Shown one piece after another: positions 38,561 through 45,419 of a DNA stretch of 64,000 bases; the stretch's first letter is position 1; each line of letters starts with the position of its first letter. Origin of the DNA: Chitinophagaceae bacterium (GTDB lineage Bacteria; Bacteroidota; Bacteroidia; Cytophagales; Cytophagaceae). Both the position numbers and the translations under genes were made by a program. Location: NCBI GenBank assembly GCA_028288405.1, contig JAQBNS010000013.1, forward strand, positions 1 to 64,000, written 5' to 3'. Under the pieces are notes generated by a model. The model was not told where the DNA came from. It saw nothing but the letters and a program-made list of their open reading frames with translations, and ran no database searches.

Positions 38561-40198
38561 ATGCCAGCTATGAAAAAGTCTTTCTTATTCTTCATTCTTT
38601 CCCTGTTAAGCTTTACAGCAAATGCACAAACCACCAATCGTGTACAGGCCAAAGCAGAAATCAAAACAGTCACCGTATTCCTGGACAAGGCGCAAGTGGG
38701 GAACCGCGTCAATTGTTCGCTGAATGCCAGTGTAACGGAAGTGGAAATCAAAAATCTTCCGATTGGATTGTTTCCAAAAAGCATACAGGTGACGGGTAAA
38801 GGAGAATATATTTTATTGGGTGTACAACATAAAATCAATTACCTCAATCCACATCAGACAGGTGAAGAAACCAAAGCGCTGGAAGATTCCGTTTTTTCTC
38901 TTTCCAACCAGATCAACTTATTGTCAGAAATGAGACAAGTGTATGTAGAAGAAGAAAAAATGATCCTGGCCAATCAAAGCATGAAAGGCAATGATGCAAC
39001 ACTGAAGGCCTTAGAGCTTGAAGACATGGCTGATTTTTTCAGAGAGCGATTGACCGATATCCGCAAAACGCAGTTGAACAACAGCCTTCACTTGAATACC
39101 CTTCAAAGAGAATTAAACAAGTACAATCAACAGTTGAATCTTCTGCGCAGCGAAATCAACAAACCTTCCTCTGATGTCATCATCAAAATTTCTTCTAAGG
39201 TAACGCAAAATGTACAGTTGAATTTAGAGTACATCACCGGCAATGCCCGCTGGTATCCGATGTATGACATCCGTACAAAAGATCAAGGGAAAGAAGTGCA
39301 ATTGGCCTACAAGGCTCAAGTCGTACAGGAAACAGGCTTAAACTGGGATAATGTAAAATTAAAACTAAGCACTACCAATCCTTCTATCGATGGAACAAAG
39401 CCAACATTGAACAAATGGAATCTTGTATTTTACGAACCTGTTTATTATAAAAAAGATTCCAGAAAAAAGATGGAAGTGAGCGGTTCTGTTGAACGAGCTT
39501 ATGAAGAAGGTCTAGGTTCAGCACCTCAAATAGATGCCGATATGGCTGAATCTGAATCTTCTGCTGATTATACAACAGTGGTCGAAACATCTCTCTTCGC
39601 AGAATTTGATATCGCACTTCCTTATACCATTGAATCCAATCCTACCGGACAATTGGTCGATGTGCAAAACTACAACCTGCCTGTATCCTTCAGACACGGG
39701 GCGGTTCCGAAGTTGAGTACTTCTGCTTATTTGTTGGCTGACATTACCGGTTGGGAAAGTTTAGCCTTACTGCCTGGTACAGCTCAACTGTATTACCAAA
39801 ATAATTTTGTCGGAGAATCGTACCTCGATCCGATCAACTTTAAAGACACGTTGAGCTTGTCTTTAGGAGCCGATCCAAAAGTATTGATCGAACGTGAACA
39901 GGTAAAAGATTTCAGCAGCAAAAAACTGGTCGGCACCAATAAGAAAGAAGAATATGCTTACCGCATCAAAATCAGAAATACGAAGAAAGAAAATATCAAC
40001 ATCCGTATAGAAGATCAAATCCCTGTCAGCGGCAACAGCCAAATCGAAGTAGAATTGATCGATGCCAACGGCGGTAAGCTAGAAATCGAAACCGGAAAAA
40101 TTACGTGGGATTTAAACCTGGCTCCTAATGAGACGAAAGAGATCGTCTTTAAATATTCCGTGAAGTATCCGAAGGGGAAGACGGTGCAAGGACTGTAA
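38561..40198 (+). CDS. DUF4139 (MuiA-type) exported protein
   Basis: A 545-residue protein with signal peptide (MKKSFLFFILSLLSFTANA, from the second Met at 38570, which is an equally good start). Residues about 30-130 are the DUF4140 N-terminal domain (VTVFLDKAQVGNRVN). A coiled-coil helix pair (about 130-205) follows. The C-terminal DUF4139 beta domain includes NLEYITGNARWYPMYDIR and ends APNETKEIVFKYSVKYPKG. The family is widespread and named from mucoidy inhibition in Aeromonas or Acinetobacter relatives; its biochemical role is unknown. It converges on the exopolyphosphatase gene across the large heptamer array. Confidence 0.88.
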   Translation: MPAMKKSFLFFILSLLSFTANAQTTNRVQAKAEIKTVTVFLDKAQVGNRVNCSLNASVTEVEIKNLPIGLFPKSIQVTGKGEYILLGVQHKINYLNPHQTGEETKALEDSVFSLSNQINLLSEMRQVYVEEEKMILANQSMKGNDATLKALELEDMADFFRERLTDIRKTQLNNSLHLNTLQRELNKYNQQLNLLRSEINKPSSDVIIKISSKVTQNVQLNLEYITGNARWYPMYDIRTKDQGKEVQLAYKAQVVQETGLNWDNVKLKLSTTNPSIDGTKPTLNKWNLVFYEPVYYKKDSRKKMEVSGSVERAYEEGLGSAPQIDADMAESESSADYTTVVETSLFAEFDIALPYTIESNPTGQLVDVQNYNLPVSFRHGAVPKLSTSAYLLADITGWESLALLPGTAQLYYQNNFVGESYLDPINFKDTLSLSLGADPKVLIEREQVKDFSSKKLVGTNKKEEYAYRIKIRNTKKENINIRIEDQIPVSGNSQIEVELIDANGGKLEIETGKITWDLNLAPNETKEIVFKYSVKYPKGKTVQGL

Positions 40199-40204
40199 TT
40201 TGTA

Positions 40205-40243
40205 TGAGTGAAGAGTGAGCAGTGAAGAGTGAAGGGTAAGTGA
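40205..40243 (+). repeat. TGAAGAG heptamer array after the DUF4139 gene
   Basis: Five units in register (TGAAGAG, TGAGCAG, TGAAGAG, TGAAGGG, TAAGTGA) on the plus strand, each starting with a stop triplet. The array begins about 10 bases past the TAA stop. It is complementary to the larger array that follows. Confidence 0.85.
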
Positions 40244-40256
40244 TTGGCTATACTTG

Positions 40257-40456
40257 TTCACTCTTTACTCTTCACCCTTCACTGCTCACTCTTCACTCTT
40301 CACTCTTCACTCTTCACTCTTCACTCTTCACTCTTCACTCTTCACTCTTCACTCTTCACTCTTCACTCTTCACTCTTCACTGCTCACTCTTCACTCTTCA
40401 CTCTTCACTGCTCACTCTTCACTCTACACCCTTCACTCTTCACCCTTCACTCTTCA
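40257..40456 (-). repeat. Long TGAAGAG heptamer array starting at the ppx stop codon
   Basis: About 28 units of 7 bp. Read on the minus strand most are TGAAGAG, with variants TGAGCAG, TGAAGGG, TGTAGAG and TAAAGAG. The first TGA is the stop codon of the exopolyphosphatase gene (40456-40454). The plus strand reads CTCTTCA, which has no stop in any frame and so gives three spurious open frames. Confidence 0.95.
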
Positions 40457-41389
40457 CAGCTTACCATTCACCACCAAACTCATCAACCCTTCCTTCAGCG
40501 CATAAAAAGAAACTTCGATTTCTTCAATGCTTAATTGTTCGATGAGTGTTTCGATCAGCACCAAAGAAACGATAATCATGTCTACTCTCAATTCTATCAT
40601 ACCCGGAGTAGCCAAACGTTCTGCTCTGTTCTTAGCGAGTAAGTCTTTGGCGATGGATTGAAAACTGTCCAGGGGTAAGGGATAACCTTTCGTGCCATCA
40701 TCCAATACAATTCCTTTTTGTCGGCAATATATATCACACAAGGTATCGAACGAACCCGAAGAACCGATCAATGTTTTTACGCCGTCTCTGCTCTTTAAGC
40801 CGTCCCACAAAGGCTTCAAGACGCCTTTCAAATAATAGGCGATCTCTTTGATTTCCGTATCCGTAATGGGATCGGAATGGCCAAATTGATCCATCAGACG
40901 TTGTCCGCCGATTTCAAAACTTTGTTTCCAAAGAATTTCTTTGGCGTTGCACAATACAAACTCGACACTCCCTCCACCGATATCGACCAGCAACGAAGTA
41001 TGATCCGCTGGAATCACGCCGGCTTGCTTGACGCCTTCATAAATCCAGGATGCTTCCTGTTCACCGTTGATGATAAAGGTATCCCAACCTGTTTCTTGTT
41101 TAATGGCTGCTATAAATTCCCTTTTATTATCCGATGAACGAACGGCACTTGTACCGGTCAACAACACACGATCAACCTGCTGTTCTTCACACGTGTCTCT
41201 GAATCTACGCAACGCCGACAAAGCACGCTCCATCGCATCGGGCATGATGCGACGGTTATTGATGCCTCCTTTCCCCAGTCCTACGGCTTGTTTGTGATCT
41301 AAAATAACATTGTAATGAGTACTTTCCACTTCTGCAATAAGAAGATGAAAAGTATTCGTCCCCATGTCAATCACGGCTACTTTTTGCAT
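40454..41389 (-). CDS. Ppx/GppA phosphatase (exopolyphosphatase)
   Basis: A 311-residue member of the sugar kinase/Hsp70 actin-like ATPase fold. Phosphate loop 1 is IDMGTNTFHLLIAEV, with the second glycine-rich loop LLVDIGGGSVEFVL. The catalytic Glu lies in NGEQEASWIYEGV. It is of the short form (about 300 residues) without the extra HD domain of E. coli Ppx, so it probably cleaves terminal phosphate from polyphosphate, or the 5' phosphate of pppGpp. It has its own promoter. The stop codon lies in the heptamer array. Confidence 0.9.
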   Translation of the reverse strand: MQKVAVIDMGTNTFHLLIAEVESTHYNVILDHKQAVGLGKGGINNRRIMPDAMERALSALRRFRDTCEEQQVDRVLLTGTSAVRSSDNKREFIAAIKQETGWDTFIINGEQEASWIYEGVKQAGVIPADHTSLLVDIGGGSVEFVLCNAKEILWKQSFEIGGQRLMDQFGHSDPITDTEIKEIAYYLKGVLKPLWDGLKSRDGVKTLIGSSGSFDTLCDIYCRQKGIVLDDGTKGYPLPLDSFQSIAKDLLAKNRAERLATPGMIELRVDMIIVSLVLIETLIEQLSIEEIEVSFYALKEGLMSLVVNGKL

Positions 41390-41417
41390 AAGTGAATATA
41401 AGCTTTTACAGTTAACT

Positions 41418-41445
41418 CAAATATAAGAATGTCATATCAATCCAA
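41418..41445 (-). promoter_or_regulatory. Promoter of the Ppx/GppA gene
   Basis: On the minus strand TATATTTG (41425-41418) with TTG 17 bases upstream (41445-41443), and a leader of about 25 bases to ATG 41389. Confidence 0.6.
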
Positions 41446-41478
41446 TTAAAAAAAACATATATGGTTAAAACCACTGTA

Positions 41479-41695
41479 TGCCCCGGCAGGGGCAGCATGC
41501 TGGTAGAAAATATCATATGCAATATTTCAAGTCCCTTCAGGGACGTAATCGATGGCATTGACCTATACCTTTAATTATAAATTATTACCAATTTTGATAA
41601 ACCATGCCGCCGCACATTCAAGAATATATCATCCCTGAAGGGATTGAATATTTCATGGCTGTTATTTCTACCGAGATGTAGCCCCTGCCGGGGCA
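41479..41695. repeat. Nested palindromic element (217 bp)
   Basis: Outer arms of 31 bp (41479-41509 and 41665-41695) are inverted with four mismatches and are built on tgccccggcaggggc. Inner inverted arms share aatatttc and cccttcaggga. It fills most of the 468-base gap 41390-41857 between divergent genes. No open frame is supported. It resembles REP- or MITE-type elements. Confidence 0.85.
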
Positions 41696-41857
41696 GAAAG
41701 AAAGAACCTCGTCTTATATCACCGATTTCTCTTTAATAACCTAAGCTTTACCCTATTAATAATAATTTAAACCCATCTGCTAAAACCGTTTTCCTCTTAA
41801 AAAAATATTTCCTTTTCATCTCATCTATCCGTACTTTTAGGTGGAAATTGATAACCC

Positions 41858-42931
41858 ATGGCAACAGAGAACAGCAAGGAATTCTTATACAAATATTTAA
41901 ACAACCCTTCACCGACCGGATTCGAAGCCGGAGGTCAGCAAATATGGATGGATTATGTTCGTCCCTTTGTAGATGAATTCATTGTAGACACTTACGGCAC
42001 CGCTGTCGGCGTGCTTAATCCTAAGGCCGATTACAAAGTCGTATTGGAAGCCCATGCCGATGAGATTTCCTGGTTTGTCAATTACATCACCAAAGACGGA
42101 TACATCTACGTGCGTAAGAACGGTGGTTCGGATCATGCCATCGCACCGTCTATGCGCGTCAACATTCATACCGCAAAAGGAATTGTAAAAGGTGTCTTCG
42201 GATGGCCCGCCATCCATGTGCGTGAAAACGATAAAGACCAACCGACATTAAAAAACCTGACCATTGACGTAGGTTGCGACAGCAAAGACGAAGTGGAAGC
42301 ATTGGGCATTCATGTAGGTTGTGTGATTACCTTTGTAGACGAACTGACAGAGCTCAATGGCAAATACTATGTAGGCCGCGCCTTGGATAACCGCATCGGT
42401 GGTTATGTGATCGCAGAGGTCTTACGCCTGCTGAAAGAGAACAACATCAAATTACCTTTTGGATTGTATGTAGTCAATGCCGTACAGGAAGAAATCGGTT
42501 TGCGCGGTGCGGAAATGATTGCACACCACATCAAGCCGGATGTAGCGGTCATCACAGACGTTTGTCACGATACACAATCACCGATGTACAGTAAAGTGGT
42601 CAGCGGTGATTTGTCTTGTGGGAAAGGGCCTGTATTGACTTACGGACCGGCAGTGCAAAACAATTTATTAAAAATGATCATAGAAGTCGCGCAGCAAAAA
42701 GAAATTCCTTTCCAGCGTGCATCGGCCACTCGTTCTACGGGAACGGATACCGACTCGTTTGCCTACTCCAACGCCGGAGTTGCTTCTGCTTTGATTTCCC
42801 TGCCTTTGAAATACATGCATACCACGGTAGAAACCGTTTCACAAAAAGATGTGGAAGACGTGATCAAACTCATGTATGAATTTGTGATTCAATTGCAATC
42901 GGGACATGACTTCCGCTACCTAAAACCATAA
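41858..42931 (+). CDS. M42-family metallopeptidase
   Basis: A 357-residue dinuclear-metal aminopeptidase or endoglucanase-like M42 enzyme. Ligands and catalytic residues are visible: H66 in LEAHADEI, Asp in GRALDNRIGG, the catalytic and ligand Glu pair in VQEEIGLRGA, Asp in ITDVCHD and His in KYMHTTVE. These enzymes form tetrahedral dodecamers in the cytoplasm and trim peptides from the N-terminus. There is no signal peptide. Two genes follow closely on the same strand (2 and 28 bases). Confidence 0.93.
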   Translation: MATENSKEFLYKYLNNPSPTGFEAGGQQIWMDYVRPFVDEFIVDTYGTAVGVLNPKADYKVVLEAHADEISWFVNYITKDGYIYVRKNGGSDHAIAPSMRVNIHTAKGIVKGVFGWPAIHVRENDKDQPTLKNLTIDVGCDSKDEVEALGIHVGCVITFVDELTELNGKYYVGRALDNRIGGYVIAEVLRLLKENNIKLPFGLYVVNAVQEEIGLRGAEMIAHHIKPDVAVITDVCHDTQSPMYSKVVSGDLSCGKGPVLTYGPAVQNNLLKMIIEVAQQKEIPFQRASATRSTGTDTDSFAYSNAGVASALISLPLKYMHTTVETVSQKDVEDVIKLMYEFVIQLQSGHDFRYLKP

Positions 42932-42933
42932 CC

Positions 42934-43455
42934 ATGCACTTTACGCTTATTTTATTCTTCATCGTGATCGCTCCAGTCATCTCCGGCTGTTTTGGAGCAG
43001 TCTACGATATGATCGTCTTCACCCTGGCTCCCGAATTTTTCACAGAGTACCGCTTTCCGCAATTTGAAATCTCAGATAAAATGAGACCTATTGTTGGTGC
43101 AGCCATCATTGGTTTTGCCAACAGTTGGAAAATAGGCATTCCGATCGGAATTATTTTAGGTGCCATGTCTTATATGCACCGCAGCATCCAGAAGACCTAC
43201 AAGTACATGATCATCTCTTACCTCATTGCCATAGTAACTGCCATCGCCTTTGCTACAGTCGGTCTGGTGTTGATGAAAAATCAATTGACACAGAGCGTAC
43301 TCATTGGTACAGACAAGGCTTTGCAGCGTACAGTGGAAATTATTGTGAACATGAATAATTTCACACAAGCAGGAGCCCTGATAGGAACGGCATTGGCCTG
43401 CTCCTGGCAATTGTACATGATCTTGAGAAAAAAGGAACGCTTAGAGAGTGTTTAG
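42934..43455 (+). CDS. Small integral membrane protein of unknown function
   Basis: A 173-residue protein with about four hydrophobic segments: MHFTLILFFIVIAPVISGCF, IVGAAIIGFANSWKIGIPIG, YMIISYLIAIVTAIAFATVG and AGALIGTALACSWQLYMIL. It starts 2 bases after the M42 peptidase stop, so translation is probably coupled. I do not recognise a family. The C-terminus ends in a basic tail (RKKERLESV) likely in the cytoplasm. Confidence 0.7.
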   Translation: MHFTLILFFIVIAPVISGCFGAVYDMIVFTLAPEFFTEYRFPQFEISDKMRPIVGAAIIGFANSWKIGIPIGIILGAMSYMHRSIQKTYKYMIISYLIAIVTAIAFATVGLVLMKNQLTQSVLIGTDKALQRTVEIIVNMNNFTQAGALIGTALACSWQLYMILRKKERLESV

Positions 43456-43483
43456 TGTTTTGATGAAACTCATCCTCTAAAGG

Positions 43484-45286
43484 GTGATTAAATCCACCTT
43501 TCAAAAAATACCATCGTTGAAAAAAGAAACAGCAGCCAAAGTAAGCGGTAACTTATTTGATATGGAGGTCACCTCCAAACTGGCCCGCTACATCAAACCT
43601 TATCGGGGATTCTTTATACTGGAAATTATACTGACGATTTTGGTCGCTTTACTGGCTACCATTAAGCCGTTTATCATTCAGCACATCATAGACAACGAAA
43701 TAGCGAATAAAGATCTGCCGGGTTTATACCTGATGATTGGTTCATTGCTGGCGGTATTGGTGGCTCATGTCATCGTATCGTATGCAAACACTTACCTGGC
43801 CGACTGGTTGGGTCAAAGCATCATTCGCGACATTCGCATCAAACTCTACGGACACATCATGCGTTTTCGGCTGAGTTTTTTTGACAAGACACCGATCGGC
43901 CGATTGGTTACCCGTAACATCTCTGACATTGAAACCCTTTCCAATTTCACCAGTGAAGGATTAGCGGGCATTTTGGGAGACTTTTTGCAACTGGCTTTAA
44001 TCCTGGGATTCATGCTCTATATCAATTGGAAGCTAACGTTGATCAGCCTCTGTGTATTACCTTTCCTGCTCATCAGTACTTATGTATTCAAAGAAAGCAT
44101 CAAAGGATCTTTCAACATGGTACGTGTCGCGGTTTCTAACCTGAACACCTTTGTACAAGAACACATTACAGGCATGGCTGTGGTACAAATATTTAACAGC
44201 GAAGAAAGAGAGTATACTAAATTCGAGTCCATCAACAAAGAACACCGGGATGCCAATTTGAAATCGGTACACTATTATTCCATTTATTTCCCCATTGCCG
44301 AAATCATTGGTGCTGTATCTCTGGGACTCCTGGTGTGGTACGGTTCTAAACAAGTGTTATCCGGTGAGATCGACAAACCCGGCGTGATCACTTCTTTCAT
44401 CATGTACATCTCCATGTTCTTCCGCCCTATACGGATGATCGCTGACCGTTTCAACACCTTGCAATTAGCGGTGATCAGCGCTGATCGTATTTTTAAATTA
44501 TTAGAAGACAACGAAGAAATTGCAGAAAACGGAACGGTAGAAAAACACATCGAAGGAGAAGTAACCTTTGATCACGTCTCCTTTGGATACGAACCTGATC
44601 GCTTCGTGTTGAAAGACATTTCCTTTACCGTCAAAAAAGGACAGACCTATGCGTTGGTCGGCCCTACCGGAGCAGGGAAGTCTTCCATCATTAACCTCAT
44701 TTCGCGATTGTACGATATTCAAAAAGGATCTATCCTCATTGACGGAGTCAACGTGCGGGATTACGAATTGAGTAACCTGCGTGCTCAAATCGGTACCGTG
44801 CTACAGGATGTGTTTTTATTTTCAGACAGTATTCGCAACAACATCACCTTGCATAACCCGGACATCAGCGATGAACAGATCTGGAGAGCCGCCGAATTAG
44901 TAGGAGCCGCACCATTTATCCGTCACCTGCACGGACAATTAGATTATATGGTCATGGAACGAGGAGGCACTTTGTCAGTCGGTCAGCGGCAATTGATCTC
45001 TTTCATACGGACTTTGGTTTATGATCCTAAAATCATCATTCTGGATGAAGCGACTTCTTCCATTGATGGTGAAACAGAGGAATTGATCCAGGAAGCCATT
45101 TTGAAATTGATGAAAGGTCGTACGGCCATCGTGATTGCACACCGTCTTTCTACCGTACAACACGCTGACACTATTTTAGTTATAGAAAAAGGAGAGATCA
45201 AAGAACGCGGCAACCACAAGGAACTCATCAAGCTTGGCGGCATTTATGCGCAAATGGCAACGGTACAGTTTAAACAAACGGTATAG
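43484..45286 (+). CDS. ABC exporter, fused permease and ATPase (MsbA-like)
   Basis: A 600-residue half-transporter: six membrane helices (about 40-330) then the ATPase with Walker A GPTGAGKSS, Q loop, signature LSVGQRQ (not LSGGQ) and Walker B IIILDEAT. It probably works as a homodimer exporting lipid or drug-like molecules. The start is taken as GTG 43484 because the segment GNLFDMEVTSKLARYIKPY before ATG 43562 resembles N-termini of related Bacteroidota exporters; ATG 43562 is the alternative. It is followed by a heptamer hairpin terminator directly after the stop. Confidence 0.88.
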   Translation: MIKSTFQKIPSLKKETAAKVSGNLFDMEVTSKLARYIKPYRGFFILEIILTILVALLATIKPFIIQHIIDNEIANKDLPGLYLMIGSLLAVLVAHVIVSYANTYLADWLGQSIIRDIRIKLYGHIMRFRLSFFDKTPIGRLVTRNISDIETLSNFTSEGLAGILGDFLQLALILGFMLYINWKLTLISLCVLPFLLISTYVFKESIKGSFNMVRVAVSNLNTFVQEHITGMAVVQIFNSEEREYTKFESINKEHRDANLKSVHYYSIYFPIAEIIGAVSLGLLVWYGSKQVLSGEIDKPGVITSFIMYISMFFRPIRMIADRFNTLQLAVISADRIFKLLEDNEEIAENGTVEKHIEGEVTFDHVSFGYEPDRFVLKDISFTVKKGQTYALVGPTGAGKSSIINLISRLYDIQKGSILIDGVNVRDYELSNLRAQIGTVLQDVFLFSDSIRNNITLHNPDISDEQIWRAAELVGAAPFIRHLHGQLDYMVMERGGTLSVGQRQLISFIRTLVYDPKIIILDEATSSIDGETEELIQEAILKLMKGRTAIVIAHRLSTVQHADTILVIEKGEIKERGNHKELIKLGGIYAQMATVQFKQTV

Positions 45287-45349
45287 AGGTACGAGCTAGG
45301 AGCAAGGAGAATAATCGTCCCTCCTGGCTCCTTGCTCCTAGCTTTTTTC
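45287..45349 (+). terminator. AG-type heptamer hairpin terminator after the ABC exporter
   Basis: Units AGGTACG, AGCTAGG, AGCAAGG begin next to the TAG stop (45284-45286). A perfect 16-bp inverted repeat (45294-45309 with 45328-45343) is followed by six T residues, so this copy is a good rho-independent terminator. Confidence 0.88.
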
Positions 45350-45362
45350 TTGCTTGTTACTG

Positions 45363-45391
45363 TTGTGCTTGCTGTATTTTTCCTAACTTCG
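45363..45391 (+). promoter_or_regulatory. Candidate promoter of the DUF2723 gene
   Basis: TTG (45363-45365), 18 bases, then TAACTTCG (45384-45391), one base off TAnnTTTG. The start codon is at 45420. Confidence 0.42.
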
Positions 45392-45419
45392 CTTTTTGCG
45401 CTAACAGTATATTTTAATT

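Noticed and set aside
40257..40456. Possible CRISPR array
   Set aside because: The unit is 7 bp with no spacers, and no cas gene is nearby.
40240..40545. Three overlapping plus-strand open frames rich in SLFTLHS
   Set aside because: They are the three readings of the CTCTTCA heptamer array, which has no stop on that strand. There is no start context and no protein-like composition.
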